A stretch of DNA of 64,000 nt from Leptospira montravelensis (GTDB lineage: Bacteria; Spirochaetota; Leptospiria; Leptospirales; Leptospiraceae), in NCBI RefSeq assembly GCF_004770045.1, contig NZ_RQFO01000004.1, forward strand, positions 620,001-684,000. Reading direction: 5' to 3'. Below, piece by piece: positions 9,144-19,816 of this stretch. The position numbers were made by a program, and so were the translations under genes. How positions within the stretch are numbered: the stretch's first letter is position 1; the number at the start of each line of letters is the position of its first letter. Under the pieces are notes generated by a model, which saw nothing but the letters and a program-made list of their open reading frames with translations, ran no database searches and was not told the DNA's origin.

Positions 9144-10766
9144 ATGAACTTGGATCCTTGGTCATTATTCAAAGCCTCGATTGAAGGTAATGAGCTGGGT
9201 ACTGCAATCATTGCAATCGATACATTAAAAAAGAACTTTGAATATCTGCTAAAAAATTCAAAATTTGAATCTTTACAATTAGACTTTAACATAAATATTT
9301 TTTTAAGAAATAAAATCAAAAATAATGATTTTTCGACGGAATTATTATATATTGATAATGGAGCAATTTTAGAAATTTCTTTTGGCAAATTCGTATTCCC
9401 AAATGGTGAACAAAATAAAGAATATTCGAAATTCTTTATTAAAGATATCACTACGAAACGTAGACAAGAAGAAGAAATTGCATGGCGATTACGATTTGAA
9501 CTAGGAGTTGCTTCGTCTATTCAAATATTGATTCAACAACCTTCCGTTAAAGAAGGGTTACCAAGCGCTCTTTATCAATTGTTAAACTTTACTGAAATGG
9601 ATTCTGTTTTTTTTCTAAAATATGAACCATTAGAAAATAAAGATAGGTTTAAACTTTGGGCAAATGAACGTAAAACAACTAAATATCCACTACTACCAAT
9701 TCAATTCTACAATGAAGACTGGTATGATTTGGGACTTGGACGCTGGCTTCATAAGTTAAAAAGAGGAAGCACAATCCATTTAAACCCAAAAAAAGCATTT
9801 CGAAGAGAAAAATGGTTTTTCGAAGAAACGAAAGCAGACACAATCTTACTTATCCCAGTTCGATTCGAAAATAAATTTTTGGGCGTGATGGGATTTTTCA
9901 AATACAAACAGAATTCCCCTGTCGAACATGAAAATCTTTTGATTTACCAAACAGTGAGTCGGTGGATGGGACTTTTTGTACAACGAGATATGGACCTATC
10001 CGAATTGAATCGATATAAATCCACATTGGAATCCTTGGTTTTAGAAAGAACAGTAGCACTTACGAAAACAAAGGAGGAATTGGAACGTGCATATAAAGCA
10101 AAAACTGAATTTTTGGCACACATGAGTCATGAACTTAGAACTCCTTTGAATTCCATTATAGGTTTTTCGAAACTAATCCAGTTACCTGATACTGACGAAA
10201 CGGGAAAAGAATACTTAAATTATATTTACACAGGTGGAACGAGACTTTTAAACATGATTAATGAAATCCTGAATTTGATGAAAATTGAATCGGGACAAAT
10301 TAAGGTTCAATTAACAACGTTTAGACCAGAAGATATATGTCGCCAATCCTTAGAATTAATCCAACCGCAAGCGAATGCGAAAAAAATGGAGATCCGGTTT
10401 CGCCCACCATTAGAATCGAAACCAGTAACTTCTGATTCTGGAAAAATTCTCCAGATCTTACTAAATTTGCTGTCGAATGCAATAAAATATACAAATCATC
10501 CTTATATCGAACTGGATTGCGAATGGGTTGGAGATTCCCTAGAAATTTCTGTCCGAGATTTCGGCCCTGGAATTTCAGAGGAAGACCAAAATCGGATTTT
10601 CCATACCTTCACCCGGTTAAACGACGACGGAAATATAGAAGGAACAGGCCTTGGGCTCACGATTTCCCAAGGACTTGCCATTCGGCTCGGTGGTCATTTA
10701 GGACTCCAATCCCAATGGGGCCAAGGATCCGTTTTTAAACTCAAGTTACCTGAAATAATAAAATAA
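9144..10766 (+). CDS. GAF-domain sensor histidine kinase (cytoplasmic)
   Basis: 540 residues with no membrane segment. Order: a PAS-like N-terminal domain (about 1-105, ending DITTKRRQ), a GAF domain (about 120-275), a coiled coil (about 285-320), the dimerisation/phosphoacceptor domain with His329 in AHMSHELRTPLNS, and an HATPase domain with N-box LLNLLSNAIKYT, G1 VRDFGPGIS and G2 GTGLGLTIS. It should autophosphorylate and pass the phosphate to a receiver; the receiver-containing gene 48 bases downstream is the obvious candidate. It starts one base after the ispH stop and opens the chemosensory operon. The signal it senses is not evident. Confidence 0.88.
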   Translation: MNLDPWSLFKASIEGNELGTAIIAIDTLKKNFEYLLKNSKFESLQLDFNINIFLRNKIKNNDFSTELLYIDNGAILEISFGKFVFPNGEQNKEYSKFFIKDITTKRRQEEEIAWRLRFELGVASSIQILIQQPSVKEGLPSALYQLLNFTEMDSVFFLKYEPLENKDRFKLWANERKTTKYPLLPIQFYNEDWYDLGLGRWLHKLKRGSTIHLNPKKAFRREKWFFEETKADTILLIPVRFENKFLGVMGFFKYKQNSPVEHENLLIYQTVSRWMGLFVQRDMDLSELNRYKSTLESLVLERTVALTKTKEELERAYKAKTEFLAHMSHELRTPLNSIIGFSKLIQLPDTDETGKEYLNYIYTGGTRLLNMINEILNLMKIESGQIKVQLTTFRPEDICRQSLELIQPQANAKKMEIRFRPPLESKPVTSDSGKILQILLNLLSNAIKYTNHPYIELDCEWVGDSLEISVRDFGPGISEEDQNRIFHTFTRLNDDGNIEGTGLGLTISQGLAIRLGGHLGLQSQWGQGSVFKLKLPEIIK

Positions 10767-10814
10767 AGGAATTGAACCCTGTAGAATTCTCCTTTAAGAT
10801 TTCCGATAATCTAT

Positions 10815-12122
10815 ATGGTGGAATCGAACTTAAATCCAAATATTCCCACAAAGGCAAAAGCCACAGAACACCCAAGGCGTCCGAAAGAACCAATTCTTAT
10901 TATTGAAGATAAAAAGGAAAACCAGGTTCTTTTAGAGGCAATTTGCAAACGGATCGGTATGGAAACCGAAATTGCTTGCGATGGAAAAGTGGCCTTAGAG
11001 ATGGCAGCCAAACAACCATATAGCCTATATTTGGTGGATTTAATGATGCCAGTCCTTGACGGTCGTTCATTTATCCAAGAACAAAAAAAAAGAGAACCAA
11101 ATGCCGTTTTTGTAGTACAAACTGCCATCGACCAAACGGATGAAATCATAGAAGTTATGAAATTAGGGGTTTATGATTATCTTTTAAAGCCACTCCATGT
11201 AGAAATTGTTGCCGATCGTTTAGAAAAAGCATTAGAATACGTCTATTTAAAGAGAATGGAATCTGTTCTGATTGATGAGGAATCAAAAGAATTAAAAAGC
11301 CAATTGGAATGGCTTAATTACAAAGAATCGCATCGAAAAACAAATGAAATCAATTCAGAGTTACACTCTATTTTAAACTTAAAAACAACTTTAATGCAAG
11401 GATCTGGACTTGGTTCTATGTCGACCATCATTGACTCAATCCAACAAATGAAAGTGGATTCTGGTAATGGTTATCTGGTTAACAAAGAATTTTGGGATTT
11501 ATTATATGAAAACCATGAACACAATATTAGTATGATGAAAGGATTAGATCATGCAGTGGATGTAATCCAAACGGATACAATTCTCAAAAGCACTAAAAGC
11601 GAAAATCTACTGCAAATATTACCGACAATCATTGATAGTTTTAGCAAAGAAATAAACGAAAAAGAGTTAAAAGTAAATTTACCAATAGTAAAACAGTCGG
11701 TTTACCTTGATTTGGATATCGAGTCGTTGAAGTTAGCTCTGTATGAAATCATCACAAACGGACTGAAATATTCCAAAAGAAAATCTCATTTTGATATTTT
11801 TGTTACTTTCGTTGATGGATATTTTTGTTTATCAGCAAAAAACAACATTATAGAAGATGAATATGCAAAACAACTTACGCAGTTTGAAAAGAAACTCGTG
11901 GAACCATTTTACCGCATTCATCCACCTGTTGAAAGTTTTCATTCTAAAGAAAAATTTAGTTTAGGTCTCGGCTTAACGATGGTTGATTTTATATTACATA
12001 GACACAATGGAATGTTTTTTATACGTAATGCAATTGATCATACAACAGAAGTAAAAGCAGATTGTATCATAGCAGAAATATTTTTGCCAATCCAAAACAA
12101 TAAAGGAACAAAACATGAATAG
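10815..12122 (+). CDS. Receiver domain fused to an HATPase-like domain
   Basis: 435 residues. After a Pro/Lys-rich tail, residues about 26-140 form a complete receiver: Glu31/Asp32, phosphoacceptor Asp75 (YLVDLMMPVLDG), Thr103 and Lys125. Residues about 270-430 resemble an HATPase: a degenerate N-box (YEIITNGLKYSKRK) and a good G2 (FSLGLGLTMVDFIL). I see no H-box of the HELR type in the helical middle (about 165-260), so whether it autophosphorylates is doubtful; it may be an ATPase switched by phosphorylation. Its 3' end overlaps the CheY-like gene by 8 bases, so the two are coupled. Confidence 0.8.
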   Translation: MVESNLNPNIPTKAKATEHPRRPKEPILIIEDKKENQVLLEAICKRIGMETEIACDGKVALEMAAKQPYSLYLVDLMMPVLDGRSFIQEQKKREPNAVFVVQTAIDQTDEIIEVMKLGVYDYLLKPLHVEIVADRLEKALEYVYLKRMESVLIDEESKELKSQLEWLNYKESHRKTNEINSELHSILNLKTTLMQGSGLGSMSTIIDSIQQMKVDSGNGYLVNKEFWDLLYENHEHNISMMKGLDHAVDVIQTDTILKSTKSENLLQILPTIIDSFSKEINEKELKVNLPIVKQSVYLDLDIESLKLALYEIITNGLKYSKRKSHFDIFVTFVDGYFCLSAKNNIIEDEYAKQLTQFEKKLVEPFYRIHPPVESFHSKEKFSLGLGLTMVDFILHRHNGMFFIRNAIDHTTEVKADCIIAEIFLPIQNNKGTKHE

Positions 12123-12480
12123 AAAAATTTTGATCATTGATGACTCTGCGGTATTCCGAAAGATTATCTCTGTACATTTAAAGAATGCGAATTTTGATCT
12201 CATTGAAGCAGGTGATGGATTAGAAGGCTTAAAACAATTAGAAACTAACGAAGTTGATTTAATTGTTTCGGACATGAATATGCCGAATATGGATGGGATT
12301 AGCTTCATTAAAAAGGTGAAAGAAAATCCGAAATACAAATTCACTCCTATCATCATGTTAACAACGGAATCGCAACCGGAAAAAAAACAACAAGGTGTGG
12401 ATGCTGGCGCAAAGGCATGGCTCACTAAACCATTTTCACCCGAAGAACTGTTGGACACTATTTCCAAACTATTACCGTAA
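12115..12480 (+). CDS. cheY: CheY-like single-domain response regulator
   Basis: 121 residues, one receiver domain and nothing else. Acidic pocket Asp9/Asp10, phosphoacceptor Asp53 (IVSDMNMPNMDG), Thr83/Thr84 and Lys105 (WLTKPFSPEE) are all present, so it should be phosphorylated by CheA encoded just downstream. Its output may be the flagellar motor or another target; sequence alone does not decide. It has a good ribosome site (AAAGGA) inside the end of the preceding gene, and its stop is two bases before the STAS gene. Confidence 0.88.
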   Translation: MNRKILIIDDSAVFRKIISVHLKNANFDLIEAGDGLEGLKQLETNEVDLIVSDMNMPNMDGISFIKKVKENPKYKFTPIIMLTTESQPEKKQQGVDAGAKAWLTKPFSPEELLDTISKLLP

Positions 12481-12482
12481 TC

Positions 12483-12857
12483 ATGGAACCAGTCCAAAAT
12501 TTAAAGGAAACTAACTCTGGTATTGAAATTACTTGGAATGGGTATCTCACCGTACCCTTTGTTAAGGAATGGAAAAAACAGTCTGAAATTTGGACTTCCT
12601 CTTCTAGGGGAAAAACTATAGAATTAAACTTATACGGAATCGAACGTGTTGATTCAGCAGGAATTCAACTTTTAGTATATTTAAAAAATTTAAGCCAAAA
12701 GAACCACTTTTCGATGAAATTGGGAAACCACTCTCTTCCAATTCTAAAGATATTAGATTTACTCGGTCTAGTTAGTTTTTTCGGGGATAGGATCAAAGTG
12801 AAAAAAGAGCATTCTAATGAAGTCGAATTTCGCTATGGCACAAGGAAAATTAATTAA
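12483..12857 (+). CDS. STAS-domain protein (anti-sigma-antagonist-like)
   Basis: 124 residues, a single STAS domain. The candidate phosphorylatable serine is Ser58 in ERVDSAGIQLLVYLKN, in the position of the SpoIIAA/RsbV serine. It starts two bases after the CheY-like stop and its stop overlaps the cheA ATG (TAATG), so it is made together with CheA. STAS proteins occur in some bacterial chemosensory operons, but what this one binds is unknown; no cognate HATPase anti-sigma factor is adjacent other than the receiver-HATPase protein two genes upstream. Confidence 0.82.
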   Translation: MEPVQNLKETNSGIEITWNGYLTVPFVKEWKKQSEIWTSSSRGKTIELNLYGIERVDSAGIQLLVYLKNLSQKNHFSMKLGNHSLPILKILDLLGLVSFFGDRIKVKKEHSNEVEFRYGTRKIN

Positions 12858-15052
12858 TGGATTTAACAGAGGTTATAGATGCCTATTTAGTTGAATCTGA
12901 TGAATTTCTTCGTGATATGGAGGCGATTCTTTTACGTACGGAAAAATCTTCGCCAACTGAGGATGATTTAAATGCTATTTTTCGAGCCGTACATACAATC
13001 AAAGGCACTGCTGGGATGTTTGGTTTTGAATCTACTGTTAAGTTTACTCATGTGGTAGAAAACCTTTTAGATAGATTAAGATCTCACGAAATTCCATTTC
13101 AACAGGAATTAACAGAAATATTACTCAATGCAAAGGACCATCTTTCTTATTTAGTAAACGAAGAAACCAAAGGTAAAATTCCAGAGACAAAAATACTTAT
13201 TGGAGATTCTATTTTAGAATCAATGAAACCCTTTCAAATTCCTGATTCAGAAATTTCTTTACAAAAAGAAAACCAAGAAGATATAGAAAAAGAGAGTTTA
13301 GTTGCTAATTCCGATTCCACAAATTTATCTAAAAAAAATAGCAAAAACAATACAATTTCTGGATACTTAATTTCTTTTCGTCCGAATCGCAATGTATTTT
13401 CTCAAGGCCTCGATCCAATCTCCTTTATTGGGTATCTAAAAAAAATTGGCACCATCCATTCATTAAAAACAATTACAGAAGAAATTCCCCTTTCCAACGA
13501 ATTTGACGCTGAATCTTGTTACTTAGGTTTCGAAATCAATTTTCATTCAGACTCAGATTTAAATGCTGTAAGAAAAGTATTTAACTTTATTGAAAATGAT
13601 ACCTTTTTACATATTTTACCGCCTGGTTCCCAGTTAGAAGATTTAGTAGATTTATCCATGCAACTTCCAGAAGAGGAAATTCTTCTCGGTAACCTATGGA
13701 AGGAAATAGGTATCCTAACAGAAGAAGGCCTATTAGGTTATTTCGAAGAATTAAAATCTCGAAAAACAGGAATCTCAAACAAACAAACTGAAGAAACCTT
13801 GCTAATTACAACAAATTCAGATTTATCAATCGATACAAATGAACTTAAAAATAGAGTCTCAGATTCCACAAAGGAACAAAATAAATCAGCAACGATAAAA
13901 GTGGACTCTAAACGGATAGATAATCTCATCAATCGAGTTGGTGAACTTGTTGTTTCTTGTGCCAACATGAACCAACTTATCAGCTCTCTTGAAGATTCAA
14001 TTTTACAAGAGTCATCGATGCACACAATGCGACTTCTCAACGAAGTACGAGAAATTTCACTTAAACTCAGAATGGTTCCAATCGGTGATACATTTCAAAA
14101 ATATACAAGAACAGTTCGTGATTTAGGTAAAGAGCTCGGTAAAGAAATCAAGTTAGTTACAGAAGGCAATGAAACTGAACTTGATAGAAACATAGTAGAT
14201 AAATTAGGTGATCCACTCACCCACTTAGTTAGAAATGCATGTGATCATGGGTTAGAAACTTCGGAAGAACGAATCAGAAAAGGTAAACCAAAACAAGGTT
14301 TGATCAAACTAAATGCATTCCACGAAGCTGGGAGCGTTCTTATTGAAATTACAGATGATGGAAACGGAATTCAAAAGGAAAAAGTTTGGCAAAAAGGAAT
14401 TGAAAAGGATCTTGTCTTAGGACCAATGCCAGAATCGGAAGATGAAATATTTAAACTCCTTTTCCATCCAGGACTATCCACCGCATCTAAGGTTACCAAT
14501 GTTTCTGGCAGAGGTGTAGGCCTAGATGTTGTTTTACAAAACATTGAATCATTACGCGGAACAATCACAGTTAAATCCACCCCAAATCAAGGCAGCCGTT
14601 TTACCATACGGTTGCCTCTCACACTAGCAATCATTGACGGTTTTTTAGTGGAAGTTGGTAAAAACCATTTCATTATTCCAATGGATATGGTCCTCGAATG
14701 CCTTCATTTTACTGAAGATAATAAATCCGGTGCCAACCAATTCTTTCCACTGAGAGGGAATTTAATTCCATTCCTTCGTCTAGGAGATTATTATCCAACA
14801 GAAGCTTCGGAAGATAACACACGTGAAAATATTGTTATCGTAAGAAATGGAGATAAAAAAGCAGGAATCGTAGTAGAACGACTACTAGGTGAATACCAAA
14901 CAGTAATCAAACCTATGGGATCCGTATTTCGACACGTAAAAGGTGTAAGTGGTTCTAGCATCTTAGGAGATGGAAATGTGGCTCTCATCATAGACATTCC
15001 TTCTTTATTCGAAAGAACCATAACTGTAGAAAACGAAAGATTATATAAATGA
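12857..15052 (+). CDS. cheA: Chemotaxis histidine kinase CheA
   Basis: 731 residues with full CheA architecture. The HPt domain (about 1-105) has phosphoacceptor His46 in [18 protein letters not shown]2-like regulator-binding domain is at about 165-255 ([16 protein letters not shown]). The dimerisation domain is about 340-405 ([19 protein letters not shown]). The ATPase domain (about 410-580) has [20 protein letters not shown] and GRGVGLDVV, and a C-terminal CheW-like P5 domain follows. It should phosphorylate the CheY-like protein and CheB encoded beside it. It starts one base inside the STAS stop. All catalytic motifs are intact. Confidence 0.95.
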   Translation: MDLTEVIDAYLVESDEFLRDMEAILLRTEKSSPTEDDLNAIFRAVHTIKGTAGMFGFESTVKFTHVVENLLDRLRSHEIPFQQELTEILLNAKDHLSYLVNEETKGKIPETKILIGDSILESMKPFQIPDSEISLQKENQEDIEKESLVANSDSTNLSKKNSKNNTISGYLISFRPNRNVFSQGLDPISFIGYLKKIGTIHSLKTITEEIPLSNEFDAESCYLGFEINFHSDSDLNAVRKVFNFIENDTFLHILPPGSQLEDLVDLSMQLPEEEILLGNLWKEIGILTEEGLLGYFEELKSRKTGISNKQTEETLLITTNSDLSIDTNELKNRVSDSTKEQNKSATIKVDSKRIDNLINRVGELVVSCANMNQLISSLEDSILQESSMHTMRLLNEVREISLKLRMVPIGDTFQKYTRTVRDLGKELGKEIKLVTEGNETELDRNIVDKLGDPLTHLVRNACDHGLETSEERIRKGKPKQGLIKLNAFHEAGSVLIEITDDGNGIQKEKVWQKGIEKDLVLGPMPESEDEIFKLLFHPGLSTASKVTNVSGRGVGLDVVLQNIESLRGTITVKSTPNQGSRFTIRLPLTLAIIDGFLVEVGKNHFIIPMDMVLECLHFTEDNKSGANQFFPLRGNLIPFLRLGDYYPTEASEDNTRENIVIVRNGDKKAGIVVERLLGEYQTVIKPMGSVFRHVKGVSGSSILGDGNVALIIDIPSLFERTITVENERLYK

Positions 15053-15062
15053 AGAGGATAAT

Positions 15063-17780
15063 ATGAAAAATATTAAGATAAGCACAAAGTTAATAGGTTT
15101 TTTCCTTACAGGATTGATATTTGTTATTTGGACCACGGCTTATTCTTGGGGGATACTGAAAGAAGTAAATCAATCGGAAGAAACAACTAAGATTCATTTA
15201 CAAAAATCAGAATATCTAACATCAATTTGGAATTTAAGCGAGTCAATTCAATCTGAAATCTACACCGTCCTCCAATCACAAGAATTAGATAAAACTGCTA
15301 TCGCCAAAATTAAAAATGATTTAGAAAAATTAAATTCAGAATGGGAAAAAATTGAGTCCCTACCATCCTCAACAGAAGAATTAAATGTTCAAAAATCTGC
15401 CAAAACAAGGAAAGATGAATACATAAATCAAATAAAAAACTATGTAAATGAACCAGAGGATTTAAATAAAAAAGAAAATTTAAAATCGAGTTTCTCTGAG
15501 TATTGGAAACCATATTCAAGTTCTATTTCTAAATGGAATTCACAACTCACTATCGATAGTATTTCTAACCTCAAAAAAGACAATACAACACCTAATGAAA
15601 AACTAATTCCTGTTTATGTATCTGGATTTATTTTCCTTATAATCACTACAAGCCTTCTTTTTTTACTACTGAAACAAGTAGGAAAACCACTAAAAGATGC
15701 AATTCAAATCAAAACGGCATTAGATAGCGTTTCGACTAATGTGATGATTTCTGATTTAAATTTAAACGTCGTTTACATGAACAAAGCCATTCGATCCATG
15801 TTTGCAAAATCAGAAACAGATATCAAATCTCAAATCAGAAATTTTTCTCTGAATGATTTAATGGGCAGTAATATTGACAGTTATCACAAAGACCCAAGTC
15901 ACCAAAGAAAACTTCTCGGCACTTTTACATCGGAGCATAAATCTAGCATAAAAATTGCTAATAGAGAATTTAACTTAATTGCAAACCCTATCATCACCAA
16001 CACAGGTGAAAGATTGGGAAGTGTTGTTGAGTGGGCAGATGTAACGGAGGCCAATGCAAATACAAAAGCTATCGAAAGGTCACAAGCTACAATTGAATTC
16101 AATATGGACGGAAGTATTGTTACAGCTAATGAAAATTTTTTAAACTTATTGAATTACAGTTTAAATGAAATCAAAGGTCAACACCATCGAATTTTTCTAG
16201 AAACTCAGGAAGCGAATTCGGAGTCCTATCGTCAGTTTTGGGCTGCCCTTAATCGCGGAGAATACCAAACTGCCGAATACAAACGTATTGGTAAAAACGG
16301 TAAAGAAGTTTGGCTCCAAGCTACCTACACACCTATTTTGGATGCAAATGGAAAACCATATAAAGTCATCAAATTTGCAACTGATATCACAGAAAATAAA
16401 AAAATCGTCAGAGAATTTATTGGTCAAATTGAGGCGATTAACAAAGCCCAGGCGACAATTGAGTTCAATATGGACGGAACTGTCATCACAGCGAATGATA
16501 TCTTTTTAAAAACAATGGGATATGGATTACAAGAAATAGTTGGGAAACACCATAGAATTTTTGTCGAACAATCAATGGTCAATTCGGAAGACTACCGTCA
16601 ATTTTGGGCCACGCTCAATCGAGGGGAATTCCAAACTGCTGAGTACAGACGCATAGGAAAGGATGGAAAAATTGTTTGGTTACAAGCAACTTACAACCCT
16701 ATTCTTGATTTAAATGGAAAACCATATAAAGTCATCAAATTTGCAACGGATATTACGGAACAAAAGAATTTAGCAATGGAAACTGCTCGTATTGTTGAGG
16801 ACCTCGTTATAGGTCTTTCTGCCCTAGAAAAAGGAGACCTAACACAACTCATAACAAGCGAATACGATGGTGGGTTTGCAAAACTAAGAGATTCATTCAA
16901 CAATACTTCAAAAAAACTAATTGAGATTATTAATGATGTAAGAACAAACACTGATGCCCTTGTGAACGCAGCTGACGAAGTGGCTTCCACAGCAAGCACT
17001 CTTTCGCAAGGTGCCAGTGAACAAGCTGCCTCCGTTGAAGAAACCTCGGCATCACTAGAAGAGATGGGTGCATCCATTGATCAAAATGCAGAAAATGCAA
17101 AACAAACTGATACAATAGCAACTAAATCGGCGAAAGATGCAAAACAAGGTGGAGAGGCAGTGAGAAATACTGTATCCGCAATGAAAGAGATTGCAGATAA
17201 AATTTCAATCATAGAAGACATTGCCTACCAAACCAACTTACTTGCATTAAATGCTGCAATCGAAGCCGCAAGAGCAGGTGAACATGGAAAAGGATTTGCA
17301 GTAGTTGCTTCAGAAGTGCGAAAACTTGCGGAACGATCACAGAAATCTGCCAACGAAATCGGAAGTTTAGCTGGAAGTTCAGTTCAAATTGCGGAATCTG
17401 CAGGAAAACTAATCGAAGAAATTGTACCTGCAATCAATAAAACCGCAGACCTTGTCCAGGAAATCACTGCAGCTAGCCAAGAACAGTCTTCCGGAGTCAA
17501 TGAAGTGAATAAAGCAATGGGGCAACTAGACCAAGTGTCACAACAATCCGCAAGCGCTTCAGAAGAATTGGCTGCCATTGCAGAAGAATTACAAGCACAG
17601 GCAGAAAAACTTCTTTCTTCTATAAGTTTCTTCAAATTGGGAAAACAAGCAGGATTCCAATCTGCAGTAGAATCAAAACATGCAAAGGCGCAACAAGCAA
17701 AACCAAGCGGTCGATTACAAACACCGAATGCACGAAAGACCGAACCTACAGATGAAAATTCCAAGTTTCAAAAGTATTAA
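15063..17780 (+). CDS. Methyl-accepting chemotaxis protein with tandem PAS domains
   Basis: 905 residues. TM1 is about 9-31 and TM2 about 181-204, enclosing a helical periplasmic segment of about 150 residues. Three cytoplasmic PAS domains follow: a divergent one (about 216-330) and two very similar ones (341-445 and 463-567, the HHRIF...FWA.L.RGE type). A HAMP-like segment (about 571-620) leads to the MCP signalling hairpin with tip [20 protein letters not shown]. Type-3-like PAS domains of this sort often bind haem or flavin, but no ligand can be assigned. No C-terminal CheR/CheB tether pentapeptide is visible. A good site (GAGGA) precedes the ATG, 10 bases after cheA. Confidence 0.92.
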   Translation: MKNIKISTKLIGFFLTGLIFVIWTTAYSWGILKEVNQSEETTKIHLQKSEYLTSIWNLSESIQSEIYTVLQSQELDKTAIAKIKNDLEKLNSEWEKIESLPSSTEELNVQKSAKTRKDEYINQIKNYVNEPEDLNKKENLKSSFSEYWKPYSSSISKWNSQLTIDSISNLKKDNTTPNEKLIPVYVSGFIFLIITTSLLFLLLKQVGKPLKDAIQIKTALDSVSTNVMISDLNLNVVYMNKAIRSMFAKSETDIKSQIRNFSLNDLMGSNIDSYHKDPSHQRKLLGTFTSEHKSSIKIANREFNLIANPIITNTGERLGSVVEWADVTEANANTKAIERSQATIEFNMDGSIVTANENFLNLLNYSLNEIKGQHHRIFLETQEANSESYRQFWAALNRGEYQTAEYKRIGKNGKEVWLQATYTPILDANGKPYKVIKFATDITENKKIVREFIGQIEAINKAQATIEFNMDGTVITANDIFLKTMGYGLQEIVGKHHRIFVEQSMVNSEDYRQFWATLNRGEFQTAEYRRIGKDGKIVWLQATYNPILDLNGKPYKVIKFATDITEQKNLAMETARIVEDLVIGLSALEKGDLTQLITSEYDGGFAKLRDSFNNTSKKLIEIINDVRTNTDALVNAADEVASTASTLSQGASEQAASVEETSASLEEMGASIDQNAENAKQTDTIATKSAKDAKQGGEAVRNTVSAMKEIADKISIIEDIAYQTNLLALNAAIEAARAGEHGKGFAVVASEVRKLAERSQKSANEIGSLAGSSVQIAESAGKLIEEIVPAINKTADLVQEITAASQEQSSGVNEVNKAMGQLDQVSQQSASASEELAAIAEELQAQAEKLLSSISFFKLGKQAGFQSAVESKHAKAQQAKPSGRLQTPNARKTEPTDENSKFQKY

Positions 17781-17793
17781 GTAGGAAACAAAA

Positions 17794-18270
17794 ATGCAGG
17801 AACTACAATACTTAACCTTTCTTATTTCCGAAGAACTCTTTGGTTTAGGAATTTTATACATCAAAGAAATCATTGAGTATGAATCGGTGACTCATGTCCC
17901 AATGATGCCAGAATATATTCCGGGGGTCATTAATCTCCGAGGAAATGTTGTTCCAGTGATTGATCTTAATATGCGATTCTACAAAAGAAAAACGGAAACC
18001 AATCGTAAAACCTGTATCATTATTACAGAAATAAAATTGGAAAATGAAATTGTAGATGTGGGACTTCTTGTAGATGCAGTAAACGAAGTGGTAGATATTC
18101 CACCCGAATCCATTGAGGAACCGCCAAGTTTTGGTTCCAAAATCCGATTGGATTTTATCCAAGGACTTGGAAAATTAGAGAATAAATTTGTAATCATTTT
18201 AAAAGTGAATCAAATATTAGAACTTTCTGAACTACAAGCAATCCAAGATTCATCAACGAATGTTACCTAA
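17794..18270 (+). CDS. cheW: Chemotaxis coupling protein CheW
   Basis: 158 residues, one CheW-like domain from end to end: QYLTFLISEELFGLGILYIKEII at the start, then the conserved MPEYIPGVINLRGNVVPVIDL and VGLLVDAVNEVVDIPPE. It should link the PAS-rich receptor to CheA in a membrane array. The ribosome site TAGGAAAC lies just upstream, 13 bases after the receptor gene, and the stop codon is directly followed by the cheD ATG with no gap. Confidence 0.94.
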   Translation: MQELQYLTFLISEELFGLGILYIKEIIEYESVTHVPMMPEYIPGVINLRGNVVPVIDLNMRFYKRKTETNRKTCIIITEIKLENEIVDVGLLVDAVNEVVDIPPESIEEPPSFGSKIRLDFIQGLGKLENKFVIILKVNQILELSELQAIQDSSTNVT

Positions 18271-18759
18271 ATGGAAGCACCTAAGGAAGTTATAGATCGA
18301 TTCCTAAACCCTGGAGAAATTTTCTTCGGTGGACCAGAATTTCGAGTTAGAACATTACTTGGTTCATGTGTTTCCATAGTTTTATGGCACCCGAATCGTC
18401 ATTTAGGAGGAATGTGCCATTATCTACTACCTACCCCTGCAGATATACATTCTGAAAAAACACATAAATATGGGATTGATGCGGTATCCTTTTTTTTATC
18501 AGAAATAAAAAAACACAAATCACAACCTAGTGAATTTTATGCAAAAATATTTGGAGGTTCTAATATGTTCCTACATGAAGAAAGGGAAATTTTAAAAGAT
18601 AAATCAACTTCCCATGTTGGAAACAGAAATGCTGAATTTGCTAAAACGATTTTAGGAGAAAAAGATATCAAAATCATCTCCGAAGATACTGGTGGAACCT
18701 TATCAAGAAAAATATATTTTACCGTCTGGGATGGTGAAGTATGGGTAGAAAAGAAGTAA
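18271..18759 (+). CDS. cheD: Chemoreceptor glutamine deamidase CheD
   Basis: 162 residues. The catalytic Cys33 ([11 protein letters not shown]) and His50 ([11 protein letters not shown]) of the CheD family are present, as is the later FGGSNMF segment. Known CheD proteins deamidate receptor glutamines and can bind CheC. No CheC/CheX is encoded in this operon, so here CheD most likely acts on the neighbouring receptor. The gene abuts cheW with no gap and ends four bases before cheB. Confidence 0.93.
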   Translation: MEAPKEVIDRFLNPGEIFFGGPEFRVRTLLGSCVSIVLWHPNRHLGGMCHYLLPTPADIHSEKTHKYGIDAVSFFLSEIKKHKSQPSEFYAKIFGGSNMFLHEEREILKDKSTSHVGNRNAEFAKTILGEKDIKIISEDTGGTLSRKIYFTVWDGEVWVEKK

Positions 18760-18763
18760 TCTT

Positions 18764-19816
18764 ATGAAAAAAATCAAGGTATTTGTAATTGATGATTCAG
18801 CAGTCGTAAGGCAAGTGTTAACCGAAATATTCAATTCGGATTCTAATTTTGATTTTTTAGGAAGTGCCTCTGACCCGATTTTTGCCCTAGATAAAATGAA
18901 TAACAATTGGCCAGATGTGATCGTTTTAGATATCGAAATGCCAAGAATGGATGGTCTGTCTTTTTTAAAAAAGATAATGGCAGAAAGACCAACACCAGTT
19001 GTGATTTGTTCTACATTGACTACCGAAGGCTCCGATACTGCAATGATTGCGATGAGCCTTGGTGCTTGTGATATCATTACAAAACCGAAAATAGGATTAA
19101 AAGATTTTTTAAATGAATCTACGATTGAACTAACAGATGCAGTGATTGCAGCCGCATCCGTATCTCTAAAGGCACTACCAAATCATTTAGAGAGAAAAGA
19201 GTTTTCGATTAAAACGGAAAAAAAACAAGATATTTCCCAATTACAAGCCACAGAAAAAATTGTTGCGATTGGAACTTCTACCGGAGGCACCATCGCGTTA
19301 GAACAAGTTCTCACCAAACTTCCCAGAGACAAAACCCCTGGGATTGTGATAGTCCAACATATGCCCGAAAAATTTACCGAGACCTTTGCCAAACGATTAG
19401 ATTCCATTTGTGATATTAGCGTCAGGGAAGCAAAAGATGGAGACCGTGTTGTGAGAGGACTGGCGCTCATTGCACCAGGGAACCGCCATATGACAATTAG
19501 GCGATCCGGAGCCCAGTATTTTGTGGATGTGGCAGATGGACCACTTGTCAATCGTCATAAACCTTCTGTGGATGTATTGTTTCGTTCCGTCGCTAGACAA
19601 GTTGGAAAAAATGCCAAAGGAATCATAATGACTGGAATGGGAGACGATGGAGCCTCTGGCATTTTAGAAATGAAAGAAGCTGGGGCTGATACGATAGCCC
19701 AAAATGAAGAAACTTCGGTTGTGTTTGGAATGCCAAAAGAGGCAATTAGGAGAGGAGGTGTGAACCACATCCTCCCTCTCACTGAAATTTACAAAACAAT
19801 TGTGGGTTACGGCTGA
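18764..19816 (+). CDS. cheB: Chemotaxis methylesterase CheB
   Basis: 350 residues. An N-terminal receiver with phosphoacceptor Asp56 ([13 protein letters not shown]) is joined by a linker to the methylesterase domain. The triad is Ser172 (AIGTSTGG), His199 ([10 protein letters not shown]) and Asp295 ([10 protein letters not shown]). It removes methyl groups from receptor glutamates and can also deamidate. No cheR methyltransferase lies in this operon or window, so methylation must come from a gene elsewhere. The stop abuts the stop of the convergent carboxylase gene with no base between. Confidence 0.95.
   Translation: MKKIKVFVIDDSAVVRQVLTEIFNSDSNFDFLGSASDPIFALDKMNNNWPDVIVLDIEMPRMDGLSFLKKIMAERPTPVVICSTLTTEGSDTAMIAMSLGACDIITKPKIGLKDFLNESTIELTDAVIAAASVSLKALPNHLERKEFSIKTEKKQDISQLQATEKIVAIGTSTGGTIALEQVLTKLPRDKTPGIVIVQHMPEKFTETFAKRLDSICDISVREAKDGDRVVRGLALIAPGNRHMTIRRSGAQYFVDVADGPLVNRHKPSVDVLFRSVARQVGKNAKGIIMTGMGDDGASGILEMKEAGADTIAQNEETSVVFGMPKEAIRRGGVNHILPLTEIYKTIVGYG

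Noticed and set aside
15310..15519. Possible extra gene antisense to the chemoreceptor periplasmic region
   Set aside because: Antisense shadow in a low-complexity, AT-rich coding region.
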